A DNA stretch of 64,000 nt from NCBI GenBank assembly GCA_002007465.1, contig LNAC01000680.1, positions 62,001 to 126,000 on the forward strand, given 5' to 3'. The notes beneath the pieces were generated by a model. The model saw nothing but the letters and a program-made list of their open reading frames with translations, had not been told where the DNA came from and ran no database searches. A program made the translations under genes and the position numbers. This stretch comes from Ailurus styani. Taxonomy: Eukaryota > Chordata > Mammalia > Carnivora > Ailuridae. Positions 1 to 11,425 of the stretch are shown piece after piece. The first letter of the stretch is position 1. Every line of letters begins with the position of its first letter.

Positions 1-254
1 CCCCGGAGGGCAGAGAGATGGAATGCTGTGGACATTCAGGTCTACACCGGGGCACACAGGTCTACACCTGGAACTAGAGAGTAGGGTAATGGCCTGAGAG
101 TGCAGCAGGAACCAGAAAGGAAGAGAAAGAAAGGAAGATGGGGGGCCAGGCATCATCCAGTGCAGAGAACAAAACATGGAAATGAGACAGAATAAGTCAT
201 GGATGCCCTTTGTAAACTGTGAAGTGTGGTGCAGGCATAAGAGGACATTCTCCA
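1..254. other. Unique flank, nothing recognised
   Basis: Purine-rich sequence with no motif, open frame or repeat family I can support. It ends in the upstream target-site copy of the first SINE. Confidence 0.5.
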
Positions 255-255
255 G

Positions 256-476
256 GGGCGCCTGGGTGGCTCCGTCGGTGAAGCACTTAAACGTTTTGCC
301 TTCAGCTCAGGTTGTGATCTCAGGGTTGTGGGATCGAGCCCCACGTAGGGCTCCCTGCTTAACGGAGAGTCTGCTCCTCCCTCCTCCCTCTGCTCCTCTC
401 TCTTCTCTTTCCCCTCCCCTGCCCTGCTCATTCTCTCTCCCTCTCTCAAATAAATAAAATCATAAAAAAAAAAAAA
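256..476 (+). mobile_element. Can-SINE (SINEC), full length
   Basis: A tRNA-derived head (GGGCGCCTGGGTGGCTC, then a B-box-like GGGATCGAGCCCC), a CT-rich middle and AAATAAATAAAAT plus poly-A. The flanks carry a 17-bp target duplication with one mismatch (aagaggacattctccag upstream, aagaggtcattctccag downstream, 477-493). This is a LINE-mobilised insertion on the plus strand. Confidence 0.95.
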
Positions 477-493
477 AAGAGGTCATTCTCCAG

Positions 494-1303
494 CCCTCAA
501 CACAGAGCCTTGAATGCCAAACTAAACATCGGGGCCTGTCTTGTCTCACCTACTCGTCTCCGAGCTCTTTGAGGGGAAGACCGGGGTTTTTCTGTCCCCA
601 GATCTCCGAGGCTGCTGGCACAGCCCTCCCCAGCCTGGAGGCTCCCCAGTTAAAAGTCGGCCCAGGTTGGGCTGCAGCTAGATGTCCCGGCGGGGTGTGG
701 AGAGCTGGCCAGCTTCCAGGCTGGGAAGAAGTGACTGGGGGCCAACGGGGGCAGTCTCTCAAACCTTTTTGGGCAGGTAGTTAGAATTAACCTCTAGAGG
801 AGAGGCTCTGGATTGATCTAGAAAAGGAAATGTGCATTGTGCTGAAGCCAAAATAGGTGAGCAGGGCCCATGAAGACATGCCAGTCAACCACAGGCATCC
901 AGGCAGCTCCTGTTTCTCCCAGAGGGATGGCGGGTGGTTCCTCCTTGGACAACCTGCAAGGGCAGGCTCCGGGCCCCTGGAGAGGTCTAAGGGTCAGTCC
1001 TGGAGACACTGCCCTGGGTCCTGTCTTCGTGTCGCTGGGGCTGGGAGGGAGGAAGACACCCCTGCTCTCCCCTCCCAGTAGGGGAAACCGAAGAAGAAGT
1101 GAAGCTGAGGGAAGTCAGAGGCTGGGGGGCAGGGATTTCGTGACCGACCTGTTTACATCTCAGGAGGAGACAGGAGTTTGGGGACTCTCAGACTCTGGGA
1201 TTCCACCAACTAGAAAATCTCAAAAACAAGAAAAACCTGGGGACCCACAGAAAGGGGCTGTTATTTTGATATGTCGAGTAAAGTGCTTAAAAACAACAAA
1301 TGA
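494..1303. other. Unique GC-moderate sequence
   Basis: No repeat family recognised. Overlapping open frames occur on both strands (for example 870-1331 plus), but they lack splice context or recognisable protein features and the longest runs into the next SINE. I treat them as chance frames. Confidence 0.45.
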
Positions 1304-1497
1304 GGGGCGCCTGGGTGGCTCAGTGGGTTAAAGCCTCCACCTTCGGCTCAGGTCATGATCTCAGGGTCCTGGGATCGAGGCCCGCATCGGGCTCCCTGCT
1401 CAGCGGGGAGCCTGCTTCCTCCTCTCTCTCTGCCTGCCTCTCTGCCTACTTGTGATCTCTCTCTCTGTCCAATAAATAAATAAAATCTTTAAAAAAA
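1304..1497 (+). mobile_element. Can-SINE, young GTGGGTTAAAGCC subtype
   Basis: Starts GGGGCGCCTGGGTGGCTCAG, carries the GTGGGTTAAAGCC head variant and GGGATCGAGGCCC, then a CT-rich tract and AATAAATAAATAAAATC with poly-A. The ATGAG before the head recurs after the tail, consistent with a target duplication. Confidence 0.95.
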
Positions 1498-1734
1498 TGA
1501 GAAAATTTTGCAGTAAAAAAAAAAACAAAAACAAAAACAACACGTCAGCACCCTCAATGGAAAGAAAATTAAAATAACAGACCATTCTTTAAACTGAACC
1601 GGTCTAGCTTCATGAAATTCTCTGCATGCACCTCATTTCCCTCGTTTTGCTACAGGCCCGCTGTCACGGTCCGAGTCCTCTATGTAGCTGTTTGACCAAA
1701 AGTTCCTAGGCTTCGTGCAGCCCAAGAGTCATGA

Positions 1735-1835
1735 GTTCAAATCTTGATGCTGCCATATTCTGGTTTCGACACGTTAAGTGAACCACTTAGTCCCTCCGCA
1801 CTTCAGTTTCCTCATCCATAAAATGGAGACAGCAA
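1735..1835 (-). mobile_element. MIR fragment
   Basis: Contains the MIR core read in antisense: a ttcaaatcttg start, then cttcagtttcctcatccataaaatgga. MIRs are old tRNA-derived mammalian SINEs. The copy is diverged and truncated. Confidence 0.65.
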
Positions 1836-1856
1836 TTCTGACTTTGCAGGAGTCCG

Positions 1857-2055
1857 CACACTTGAGCACCTGCTGTGTGCCCAGCACTCTGCTGGGTGTT
1901 GGGAAATGCCAGGTACTGCCCGTTTTAAAGGGGTCAGCCAGATGTGTGCAAGCCATTACACAATTAAGTGTTTAATGACAAGTTTAAGGGCTTTGAGGAA
2001 GTACAAGGTGTTAGGACGGTTTACAAACATAGGGGTGGGCTGGCCACCTGACCGC
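1857..2055 (-). mobile_element. L2 (LINE-2) 3' fragment
   Basis: Reads gagcacctgctgtgtgccc, then a counterpart of the L2 tail and a diverged aagtacaaggtgttagg segment. Together these match the antisense L2 3' end as I recall it. Confidence 0.55.
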
Positions 2056-2412
2056 TCCCGAGTGCTGTGAGGGTCCTATCACGTCGATCATTCATGATCT
2101 GTCATTTCCACAAACCACCTGTGCTATTTACAGGTGTTTTTTTTTTTTTAATGGATTCTTTTCCCCCTTTGGATAAATTGAGGCTCATTCTAATAAATAT
2201 GGCTCATTCATGAACTTTCTAAGTTATCTCTCTATATTTTGTCCTAACACACACAAAAATGAACACATCAATATTAAAAAAAAAAAAGTTCCAGAGCTCA
2301 CTTTGGAAAACGGAAAGACAATCTTCACATGAATGCCCGGCACACAGCAGGCACTCCGAAATGCCAGCTCCTCTTCTCTTGGTCAACTGTCCTAGAAAGA
2401 AAGTGATGATCA
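2056..2412. other. Unique AT-rich sequence
   Basis: Short poly-T and poly-A runs (about 2137-2149 and 2275-2287) and otherwise nothing I recognise. The end holds the upstream target copy (aaagtgatgatca) of the next SINE. Confidence 0.45.
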
Positions 2413-2607
2413 GGGTCCCCTGGGTGGCTCAGTTGTTACGTGTCTGCCTTCGGCTCAGGTCATGATCCCCGAGTCCTGGGATCGAGCCCCACATCAGGCT
2501 CCCTGCTCAGTAGGGAGTCTGCTTCTCCCTCTCCCACTCCCCCTGCTTGTGTTCCTGCTCTCGCTGTCTCTCTCTCTCGTCAAATAAATAAATAAAATTT
2601 TTTTTAA
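2413..2607 (+). mobile_element. Can-SINE
   Basis: Head GGGTCCCCTGGGTGGCTCAG, B-box-like GGGATCGAGCCCC, CT-rich middle and AAATAAATAAATAAAAT tail. Target duplication aaagtgatgatca is present on both sides (2400-2412 and about 2608-2620). Confidence 0.95.
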
Positions 2608-3640
2608 AAAGTGATGATCATTTTGAAAACTTGGTATCCCCTACTCTTCTTTCCATGAACCCCCCCAATATGCCCCCTAATGAAGGAAAGACAATCTGAA
2701 TCCAACCTTAGCCTTGCTCACTGATACACCATTAAAGGAGAGTGAAAACCAGTTAGCTTCACACCCCGGCTTAAATTTACAGTGAAGTCCAGAAATGCCA
2801 GTCCCAGAGCCATGGGGAAAAACGCTTTCATCCAACTCCGTCCGCTTTCCTAAATCAGCATATCACATACATGACTGTGTACACACACACACGTATGGGC
2901 ATGTACACACTCTCATACACGCCCTTTCTTGAGCAATTAAAGATTTTAACTTTTTTGAATTTCTTAACTCAGTTTAATAGTATTTCACGTTTCAGAGGAG
3001 TGGGGCAGATTTAAGTCAGAGTTTAATTCTGCCTTAAGAAAAAATAAGTGGAACCTGTGGCCCTGGGGTGCCGGGGTCACAGATGCATTGCTGGCAGAGA
3101 GGGGAAGGCATGTCACTGGGGGGAGGGGGCTGGCTATTTTCGACACTGATGTATTCTGTTTGCATGTTAAATTCATAGACATTTTCTTTCCCCCTACAAA
3201 AAAAAATCAATAAATAATGCTCTGTACCACTTGCTTTTAAACAAGTAGCCACTTCAGCTGACTTTGGGTTCTTTGTTTCTGATAAAGACACAAGTTCAAG
3301 AGACATTTTATTTTCCTCTTCATTCCACGGGAAGAGACCCAGGAATGGAAACGCCAGAATGACAAGTGACCTTCGGCCCCGGTGTCCTGGGATGCTGGAG
3401 GGAGGGCTCCCGCCTGTGGCATATGGAGAGCCCCCACGGGCAGCATGGAGAAATGCAGGTCTCCCCATGGTCCAAGAGAAGCCAGAAATCGGGCTTTTAT
3501 ACGGACTCGCCTGATTTTTAAGCGCTGGCAACTCATTCGAGTCAAAACACTCCTAGGCCAAAAAAAGCACATCTGGGGGGTAGAGGTGGTCACAGGCTGC
3601 CCGTTTGTGACCTCTGGTGAAGGAGGAAGAAAAGCGGCTA
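2608..3640. other. Unique sequence with short CA tract
   Basis: Mostly single-copy-looking DNA. A short interrupted CA run lies at 2878-2893. Overlapping minus-strand open frames at 3034-3830 have low-complexity composition and no recognisable domain, so no CDS is called. Confidence 0.45.
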
Positions 3641-3795
3641 GGAATCCAGAGATCTGGGTCTGGCCAAGGCTCAGAGACTGACTTAGTGCCCTGTGCACCC
3701 CCGCCCCCCCCCGGTCTCTCGGAGCCTCGGTTTTCCCATCTGTAGTACGCCAGGGCTGGCCTACATTCTGTCCATCTAGCAGCCTTCTCCGCAAA
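3640..3795 (-). mobile_element. MIR fragment, diverged
   Basis: gatctgggtctggccaaggc followed by ggagcctcggttttcccatc and tgtagtacgccagg is the antisense MIR core (usually cctcagtttcccatctgtaaaatg). Confidence 0.5.
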
Positions 3796-4362
3796 AGCAG
3801 TAAGTGGAAAGAGTGGCGTATCTGGGCCACGAAAGTGGGGCATAATTTGACACCATTTCAAAAAGCAGTAATTCAACGAGAAATGTTTCTTTTCCCGGGC
3901 TGAGGTTTTTGGAGGCAGTGGGCGTGTTTTTAAAAAAACACAACACACCAAGTCAGGAATTCCATCAGGAAAAACGTGGCAGCCCCGAATGGGTTCACAT
4001 CTAGGGATTTGGTTATTGAGAGAACATGCTGTTCTGCTTTCGACAAATGACAATGCGAGGCAGGGCACTGGGGCTGAGGTGGGCTCCTCCGGGAGCCCAG
4101 AGAGCAAGTGAGTGTCCTGGGGCCGGCTGCCTGGTGAGCGGAGCAGAAGCACGGAGAGAGGCCTCCTATCTCCATGACCTACTCCGCCCAAAAAAGGCCA
4201 AACCACAAAGCTCTCAGGCACAATGAGCTTCCCAGCCCCTTGTGCCCACCCCAGCTTCGAAGGCCCACTCAGCCTTTATCTAAAAATTAAACCTGACTTT
4301 CTAATTCCCTCTCTCAAAGGGTCCTGAGATCCACGCCCCCCCCCCCCACCCCCCGCCACCAA
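3796..4362. other. Unique sequence ending in poly-C
   Basis: No repeat or gene recognised. A C-rich homopolymer-like tract occupies about 4335-4356. A minus-strand open frame of about 222 codons covers 3553-4221 but shows no domain, signal peptide or splice context. Confidence 0.45.
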
Positions 4363-4535
4363 TTGGTAAGTGTACTCAGAGCCTTGAATGCATTATCTCA
4401 TTTCATCCCAGGGCAACTCTCAACGACTCTCCACAACTCTGCACCCATTCCACAGATGAAGAAACTGAGGCTCAGGCAGCCAAGCTATGAAGTGGTGGAG
4501 TCTGGATTTAAGGCTATGTCTGCCAGAAACCAAAG
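4363..4535 (+). mobile_element. MIR element
   Basis: Shows cattatctcatttcatccc, then cacagatgaagaaactgagg, ctcaggcagccaagctatg and gtctggatttaagg, which is the ordered MIR consensus including the conserved core. Confidence 0.75.
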
Positions 4536-4564
4536 CCTTCGAAGCTACCGACCACTGAATTTCT

Positions 4565-5040
4565 TCTTTTAAAGATTCTTACTTTTAAGAGGGATCGTAT
4601 GGCATTTGTCTTTCTCTATCTGACTTATTTCACTTTAGTATAACGCCCTTGATGTCCACCCATGTTGTTACACGTGGCAAGATTTTGTTCTTGTTTATGG
4701 CTGACTAATGTTCAGTTGTAAACACATATCCCACAATTTCTTTATCCATTCGTCTATCAGGGGACACAGGTTGTTTCTAAATCTTGGCTATTATAACATC
4801 ACCCTGCAACAAACATGGGGATGCGGGGCGCCTGGGTGGCTCAGTGGGTTAAAGCCTCTGCCTTCAGCTCAGGTCATGATCTCAGGGTCCTGGGATCGAG
4901 CCCCACATAGGGCTCCCTGTTCAGAGGGGAGCTTGCTTTCCCCTCTCTCTCTGCCTGCCTCTCTGCCTACTTGTGATCTCTCTCTCTGTCAAATAAATAA
5001 ATAAAATCTTAAAAAAAAAAAAACATGGGGATGCACATTT
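4565..5040 (-). mobile_element. L1M 3' fragment split by a SINE
   Basis: Antisense LINE-1 3' sequence: gtatggcatttgtctttctc, tgacttatttcactttagta, tccacccatgttgtt, ttatccattcgtctatcagg and cttggctattataacatc. It is diverged and lacks coding capacity. A Can-SINE occupies 4825-5020 within it. Confidence 0.8.
4825..5020 (+). mobile_element. Can-SINE, young subtype, inside L1
   Basis: GGGGCGCCTGGGTGGCTCAG head with GTGGGTTAAAGCC, GGGATCGAGCCCC, CT-rich middle, AAATAAATAAATAAAATC and poly-A. A perfect 14-bp target duplication aaacatggggatgc flanks it (4811-4824 and 5021-5034), so it postdates the L1. Confidence 0.96.
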
Positions 5041-5559
5041 TTTTTAAGTTTAGATAAATTGAATGAAAATATTTTAAAAAGTGTGGGTTATGCCATGAAA
5101 TATTAATCTTCATGGGGTGACTCCAACGAATTTGTCATGGCAAGGGGCCGGCGAAGGATCCACTGCACAGAGCCAGTCCGAGCCTGCAGAAACCCCCAGA
5201 GAGCTCTTTCCAAACAAGGCAGAGGGACTCAGCTCGTCGGGGCGGGGGTTCCTTTGGAAAGTTTCTCCTTTCCTCAAAACAAAGAGCAGACATGGGCGAG
5301 CCGAGAAAACACAGGGGGACCCAGGGCGGTGGAGGGGTAGGACAGCTGGCCTGGCCACGTTCCAGCAGGGCCATTTCAGGCATGTTCCTTCTCAAGTGGC
5401 TGCCGCACCTTCTCGAAGACGGGATACTAAAAGGACCCCCTTCTGGGGATGGGAGGGGATGGTGTGGCTTTCAGCACCTGCTCAAGGCCAGGTTGACTGA
5501 AGGTGCTCCCAAACTTCCTTCCCAAGCTGCTTCCCCAACTGCCCATCCCCGTCCCGGGA
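5041..5559. other. Unique sequence
   Basis: No repeat recognised. Overlapping plus-strand frames (5117-5500 and 5292-5732) have no domain and run into the adjacent L2, so they are not called as genes. Confidence 0.4.
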
Positions 5560-5900
5560 AACAGCAGTTCCATCCTCCCAGATGCTCAGGCCCAAACCCC
5601 AGAGTCACCCTGGACTCTTGTCCCTTCCCAGATCCATTCCATCAGCAAATCCCACTGGCTCTACCTTCCCAATACACCCTGAGCCCTGCTACCCACCAGC
5701 TCCGCTGCCCCCTCTTCCCTCCCCTGCCCTGACACTGTCCCCCAACCAAGTCACGGGGACCTCTTGCCTCCACAGTCTCCCAATGCCTTTGTCGCCTCTT
5801 CTCACCCCAGCCAGGGGTCAGGTTCCATCCCTCCTCTGCTTGGAGCCCTCTGGGGGCCCCCACCTGGCCCTCATTCAGAGCACAGGGCTGACCTAAAATG
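5560..5900 (+). mobile_element. L2-like fragment
   Basis: C-rich series accctggactcttgtccctt, gatccattccatcagcaaat, ccactggctctaccttccc and tctcccaatgcctttgtcgc resembles the L2 open-frame/3' portion in sense. It is heavily decayed. Confidence 0.5.
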
Positions 5901-6382
5901 ACAAAGACAGGGCTGGCCTAAAATGCCCTAAATCTCAGAAAAGCCCCGAACCACGGCTCCCGGCCCCCTCCCTCCCTCTGCTGCAGGCACTGTGGCTTCC
6001 TGGCTACCCCTGAGCACGCTCCCCAGCCGGCGGCTCAGGGCTCTGGGGCTGCTCCTCTGCCTTCCCCGGCCAGGCCAGCGCCAGGTTTCGCCAGGCTTCG
6101 AGAAATAGCTGCTAGGTTTGCAGGAACTGGGGGAGGCGAAAGCCCAGCTGAAACCACGGGTGGCTTGAAATCGGCCACAGGGGGAGTCTTCACCCCATGG
6201 GAAGTGGCAAAGGCTACAAAACAGGGCCTTTTGTTTCCGGAGAGCCAGATGACTGGCGTGTCACTTCCGTGACCATTCTATTTTAAATTAAAATTAGATG
6301 AAGAACACCATTCTTCCCTGCTGCACCCACCACTCCCTTTTTCCCCTCCCTGCTGTTTTCTCCCTAGCCCTCAGCATTTTGT
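5901..6382. other. Unique GC-rich sequence
   Basis: C-rich and moderately CpG-containing around 5940-6120, but far short of the CpG density at 23 kb. No gene or repeat recognised. Confidence 0.4.
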
Positions 6383-6443
6383 CACACACACACACACGCA
6401 CACGCACACACACACACACTCACACTGTATACACACACACACA
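6383..6443 (+). repeat. Interrupted (CA)n microsatellite
   Basis: About 60 bases of CA dinucleotides interrupted by cg, ct and gtat units. Such tracts vary in length between individuals. Confidence 0.95.
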
Positions 6444-6464
6444 TTTGCGTTCTTGGCTGTGTTC

Positions 6465-6612
6465 CTGTCCGCTGTCCACTGCCTTCCCTGAAAAACATAA
6501 GCTCCACGAGGACAAGAACCTGGTGGGTTTTGCTCTCGGCTGCTTGCTAAGTGCCTAGAACAGAGGCTGCCTCACAGTGGGTTTTCAACAACCGTGTGTT
6601 GGATGGATGTCT
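6465..6612 (+). mobile_element. L2 3' end
   Basis: aaaacataagctccacgagg, acaagaacctgg, aagtgcctagaacagagg and a diverged tail with gtgtgttggatggatg: the classical L2 3' end in sense. Confidence 0.7.
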
Positions 6613-6864
6613 GGTCCCCATTGTGGTCACAGTGGGAAACTTAAGCAGGGACAGTGTTTCAGACCCTTGATAGGATCCGAGGCACAGGCAGAAGGCCCAG
6701 AAGAAAACACCACACTGTACACAGTACTAGCTCAGGGGACTGATCTCCCACTCTGGACATTCAGGGCCCCCTTGGGTTTCCACCGCAGACCACCTCTATG
6801 AGCTACCAAGTTGGAGTAAGGTAACACACTGAACCAGCCTTGGGACAATGCCCTCTCTGAGCGC

Positions 6865-7060
6865 AGCTCAGAACTGGAGCTGGAGGAGACATCCGAGGTC
6901 CTCTGGTCCTTCTTCCCCATCCCCCGCTCTTCAACAAGCCTTGATTGCCGCCCACACTCCCCAACAGACCCTACTGTCTCCAAGAATATTGAAAGTGGCA
7001 TCCGCCGTGGCCCCTCTCAGCAAAAAGAGTCTCCAAAGACTCTTTAAGACGGTTTGACCT
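6865..7060. mobile_element. Possible CR1/L3-like relic
   Basis: gagctggaggagacatccga and ggtcctctggtccttc resemble the L3/CR1 3' consensus, where aggtcatctagtccaac is typical. The match is weak and only part of the interval may be repeat. Confidence 0.3.
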
Positions 7061-7640
7061 CTCATCCAATGCTGAATTCCTTCTATAACATCTTAGACAG
7101 GCAGTCGTAAACGGCCTCAACGGTTGGCAAGTCTACCTATGATTAAACCCAAATCAGCCAGCTCATAACCTTTACTGCCAAGCCTAGGCAGGCCTGCTGG
7201 GGCACAATGGAGAGCAAGAACAGCGTTTCTCACTCACGGTAACTCCTTGTACCAAACCAGGGATGGGGAACTATTTACTTCTGAAGGGGTGTAGCCCCGA
7301 TGTGGACACATGAAATGCCACCTCAGAATGCACAGGACAGCTGTGCTCCATGAAGAATTGTCCAAACCCACATGTTACTAGTGCCAGGCTTGAGGAACCC
7401 TGACTTACCCGAAGACACATGCTTTCCTCCCATTTGGTTCATACTAGTGACCCACCTGGTTGACGCTTCATTATCAGAGTTTTGATGGAGACCTTACTAC
7501 AGGGGACATTTCCTTTCTCTCTTACATTGACTGTAGGGCAGCCAACAGCACCATCCCCATGGTCAGGTCAACGGCAGCTCACCCTGAGCCCCAGTGTTGG
7601 GGAGACAATAGGGCAGGGTGGGGACTGCGGTGAGCTAAGA
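7061..7640. other. Unique sequence
   Basis: No gene or repeat recognised with confidence. Part of 7250-7400 may belong to the DNA transposon relic that follows. Confidence 0.4.
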
Positions 7641-7654
7641 CTCAGCCACCTCAA

Positions 7655-7862
7655 AGAGGTTTCCCAACTCCAGTCCATTCAAGTCATGTGGGAATGTGGG
7701 CACAGCGTTGACAGATCTTCTGATTTTTAAATGGAAGCCAGAAATCTGCCTTCTTGTGTGAAATGTCCAGATCTTCAGATGTTGGCTCTATTTTCTATTT
7801 TAAATATTCTGCAGACCAAACAAAACGCATCTTGGCTGCCGGTTTGTGATCTCTGTGCTGCC
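7655..7862 (+). mobile_element. hAT-like DNA transposon relic
   Basis: tctgatttttaaatggaagc, cagaaatctgccttcttgtg, gaaatgtccagatcttcag, a ttttaaatattctgcagacc segment and a terminal ggtttgtgatctctgtg match a recalled non-autonomous hAT-type repeat. I do not assign the subfamily. Confidence 0.45.
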
Positions 7863-8479
7863 TCGGACTTGGCCAACAGTGCCACTAGATGGAACATGAA
7901 GCAATCCAGTGGGTGGCATGGCAGAGGGCAAAGGTCAGAGGAGGAAAGGAACCGTGGGCTAATTGCCAAAGGCCCAAGAACGCAAGCACAGCACAGCCAG
8001 GATTGCTCCTTCCACGCCAAGGGACACCGACTCGGTTCTCACTTTTCCTCCCAAGGCCAAGGCATCTCCCATGCTGGGCTGGAGCCTCCCGGCCATGGAG
8101 TGCTAATTTTGTACAAGACGCTACGAAAAAAGGTGACCCTCCCCTGAACACCCTTACTTGAAATAAAAGATAGTCCTCTAGGCCTGTGGGAAAGAGCATA
8201 TGGGAGGCAGAACTGCAGCATGTCTTAAGAGTACCAACCTTACAGGAGTGTTTGAAGAGAAAGGGAGATGACACACGTGAAGGGTATATGTGGCACAATG
8301 CCTGGAAAAATGACAAATTTCACAAATGGCGCCATAGTCTACAAGGAGTGGACAGGGCACGTGTAGACATGCATTATAACGCAGTTGTGGGGTCCGCAAG
8401 GAACTGGTCCACCTTCCCCTTCCAGCAAATGTTGCTGACTTCACTTTGGGAGCCTACCTTTCTTGCACTCCATCCCTAC
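7863..8479. other. Unique sequence
   Basis: Nothing recognised. Several short overlapping frames on both strands are not supported as genes. Confidence 0.4.
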
Positions 8480-8695
8480 ATCCAGAGGTGACACATGGCA
8501 GAGTACAGAATCCTCCCAGACACAGATATCCACTAAGGGATGGGCACATCACCTATATTTGAGTTCTTGATCCAGCCACACCTGAGACCAGAACTCCCCA
8601 GAACTTTGCATTTCCCAGAGAGAATAAATTTTCTTTTACCTAAGCCAACCTGGAAATATTCTGTTGCTTACATCCAGAACAATCTCAATAGCCAT
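8480..8695 (+). mobile_element. MLT1-type LTR (ERVL-MaLR) 3' part
   Basis: Has gttcttgatccagccacacc, tgagaccagaactcccc, a gagagaataaattttctttt signal region and ctgttgcttacatccagaac, in the order of the MLT1 LTR 3' half. It is ancient and non-coding. Confidence 0.55.
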
Positions 8696-9568
8696 GTGGC
8701 CCCTTGGCCCAATTTTTGCTTAACTCCAGCTCTGGGGTGGAGAAGGGACACCGTGAATTCAGCGGTGGGCACGTCTGGTCTTTAAAGTCTGAGAGCTCTC
8801 CTCTCGCACCCCTGCTGCCCCAAACTACTGACTCAACTTCCAATCCCCTGATGTGGCCCTCCTTCAGGGCTCTCCCCCTTTCCCTCTTTCATGTCTGCAG
8901 CCATTGGAAACTACCACCCCCGTCCCTGCGATGTGAGCAACACAAGAGATTCTTTGCCATTCTAAACAGTGGCTGACAAGCATTATGAAACCTGCAAACA
9001 TTTCACCACTCCTAAATCAACCCCAGATGACAAAATAATCATCATCAGGAAACTAATGAAAACCCGAAGGAGGACAGATCTGGACCACGTCGTCATTACC
9101 CACGATGAGGGATGAGCAGGAAAACATCCTGAGAAAAACATAAAATTGAAGCAAGCCGATTGCTCCTTGGAAGAAGTCTCGGCTCCCCATTCCCGTGAGA
9201 TTCGAGTCCTGCTTTTTCCTGGAAGCAATTTTTAGCATCTCTTGGCGTCCTTCGGTCAGGAATTGGTAAAAGGAGAAGAGACAGCAAGATAAAGCCTTCG
9301 TGGCTTTTCACGGAAAAGAGATTCCCGAGGTCTTGCGTGGTGCTTGGAAGAGGAGTCACAGACCGACAGCCTGTATGTGCATTCTGCTGGTTTCTTGCGG
9401 TGACTTAAAACTTGGGGTGTGTCTCCGAAACTCCAGATTTCATTGTCTTCTGAAAGATCCAAATACCTGGCAACAGAGATCCCACTCCTCCCCGCTAGCT
9501 ACCATTTCATTAACTTCATTACCTGTGCGGTCACTTAGTGGTTTCAGATTTAGGTCCCGTGTATTTTT
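8696..9568. other. Unique sequence
   Basis: No repeat family or exon recognised. The end contains the upstream target copy of the following antisense SINE. Confidence 0.4.
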
Positions 9569-9746
9569 GTTTTTAAAGATGTTATTTATTTGAGAGAGAG
9601 ACGACATGAACAGGAGGAGGAGCACAGGGAGAGGGACGAACAGACTCCTGGCTGAGCAGGGAGCCCGATGCAGGACTCGATCCCAGGACCCCGGGATCAT
9701 GACATGAGCCGAAGGCAGATGCGTAACTGAGCCACCCAGGGGTTCC
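9569..9746 (-). mobile_element. Can-SINE, antisense
   Basis: Reads tail-first: ttttaaagatgttatttatt, a GA-rich middle, then gagccacccagg. Near-identical target copies taggtcccgtgtattttt (9551-9568) and taagtcctgtgcattttt (9747-9764) flank it. Confidence 0.94.
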
Positions 9747-9859
9747 TAAGTCCTGTGCATTTTTTTAAAAAATCATTAAAATACGATACTAATTTTGATT
9801 GTGGACCAGCCTGACTGAGAGAGAATGGCTGCTGGATTCTGAGCAGGGCCCCACCCGAT

Positions 9860-10275
9860 GGGGTCCTACCACTGTGACCTCGTGTGCCCCCACCCCCACT
9901 CACTGGCCCAGCCACACTGGCCTCCAGGCAGCTCCCATCTCAAGGCTTTGCACTCATCGTTTCTTCTCTCTAGAATATTCTTCCACAGACAGCAGAGCTC
10001 TCTCACTCCTGTGCTGGGCTCAGAGGTCGCTTGGCTCAGGGAGGCCCTCCACCCCAACCCCAGGGCACCTTCTATCCACCTTCTCTTGATTTTTCCCCAC
10101 AGACATCTCACCATTTGACATCCCGTGTACTTTACATATTTGGGTGTTTATTTTTGGTCTTTCTCCACGTCATGGCAGCTCCGTGAGGGAGGAAGTAGAC
10201 TTGGATTGTTTTCATTCTCTGCTGTATTCCCCGTGTCCAGAGTCATTCTTGGAGGACAGCTGGTGCCCTCTGCAT
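9860..10275 (+). mobile_element. L2 3' region
   Basis: ctcaaggctttgcactcatc, ctctctagaatattcttcc, gggaggccctccaccccaac, ttggattgttttcattctct and gctgtattccccgtgtcc follow the order of the L2 3' end. A long but diverged copy. Confidence 0.7.
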
Positions 10276-10895
10276 ATTTTAGAATGAACGAAGAAGTTCA
10301 GTTTTCCATATTCAAGAGTAAAGGGAGAGATGGGGGGGGGTAAGTGGAGGAGGAAAGTGAAAGGAGCCAAACCCATGAAGTCTGCACACCTGGTCACTGA
10401 AGACCCAGCAGACGCTTCTAGAGAAAAAGGCGTTGTCGCCAGAGAAGAAAGGGGACAAGAAGAAAAATGAAGATCCTGAAGCGAGGGCCTGTGCTGGCAT
10501 TGGAGTTTGCACGGACCGGGGTCTCTGTCTGGCCACGGAGAGTTTTCTCACCCGTGCACATTCTAATCCCAGACGGCTCTGACTGCCAGGCTGCCCGCCG
10601 AGGACTTGTCCTGGCAGCTTCTCACGTGGGGATGAGGAAAGCCAGTGTCCCTGGCTCCATCCGAAGTCATCTGGAAAAACCTGAGCCGCTTGCCAGCTCG
10701 AGCCTCTCATTCCAGGCCCCCTCCCCTTGTCTCCCACTCTGGGCCATACCAAAGTGCTGTGCCCCACGGGGAGACACGATTTCTAGAGTGACTTGCCCCT
10801 CCACAGGTAATCAACAGCGTTTAACCATCACGGGCTGTGTCTCAGGTGTTCTTTTCTGCAGGTGAGAGCTGTTAACTCTCAGGCTGTGGACTCGC
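10276..10895. other. Unique sequence
   Basis: No gene or repeat recognised. It includes a short G-run at about 10332-10340. Confidence 0.4.
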
Positions 10896-11020
10896 TTCAT
10901 GAATGAGGAAACAGACCAGAAGAAGTTATGTAAACCCAAGGTCATGAGGCTAGTAAGGAGTAGACTCTGGATTTGAACTTTGACAGTCCAGCTCAGGTGT
11001 ATTATGCTGCGCCTGAAGCC
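10896..11020 (+). mobile_element. MIR fragment
   Basis: atgaatgaggaaacagacca, gaagttatgtaaacccaagg, tcatgaggctagtaagg and ctctggatttgaac form the MIR 3' half in sense. Confidence 0.7.
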
Positions 11021-11209
11021 ACAGAATACACAAAAAAGAGAAAAAAGTATAGCCAAGTCTCACATGCCCTTGCTTCTCTCTCATGCCCGTCCAGAATTAA
11101 TGAATTGTCCAGTGAAGCAAGGTCAAAAAGAAGGTAAATTTGAGCCTTTCTATGGCAGTTGAAGAGGCAAGGGAGTGCAGGAGTTACGAAGACAGCCTCT
11201 AGAACTACG

Positions 11210-11425
11210 TCCCTGCATAAAAAGCCTGGCTCTGCTTCCTACACGCTGTGTGACCTTGAACAAGTCACTTAACCTCTCTGTGCCTTACTTTCCTCATCTA
11301 AAATGGAAATCATTATAGCACTTCCTTCATAGAATTGTTTTAAGGACTAAATGAGTTGATTCCTACACTCATTCAGAACAGGACCCAGCATGGAGTAAGC
11401 CCTCAGAGGTCATTTTTATTAAGAT
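11210..11425 (-). mobile_element. MIR, near full length
   Basis: Antisense MIR in order: ctgtgtgaccttgaacaagt, cacttaacctctctgtgcc, ttcctcatctaaaatgga, ttgttttaaggactaaatga and cagcatggagtaagccctc. Confidence 0.85.

Noticed and set aside
1304..1390. tRNA-like A and B boxes in SINE heads
   Set aside because: These are tRNA-derived parts of Can-SINEs followed by CT-rich and A-rich tails, not tRNA genes. The acceptor stem and cloverleaf are absent.
3553..4221. Minus-strand open frame of about 222 codons
   Set aside because: It overlaps a MIR, has no recognisable domain, and other frames in the same interval are also open. No splice or transcription evidence.
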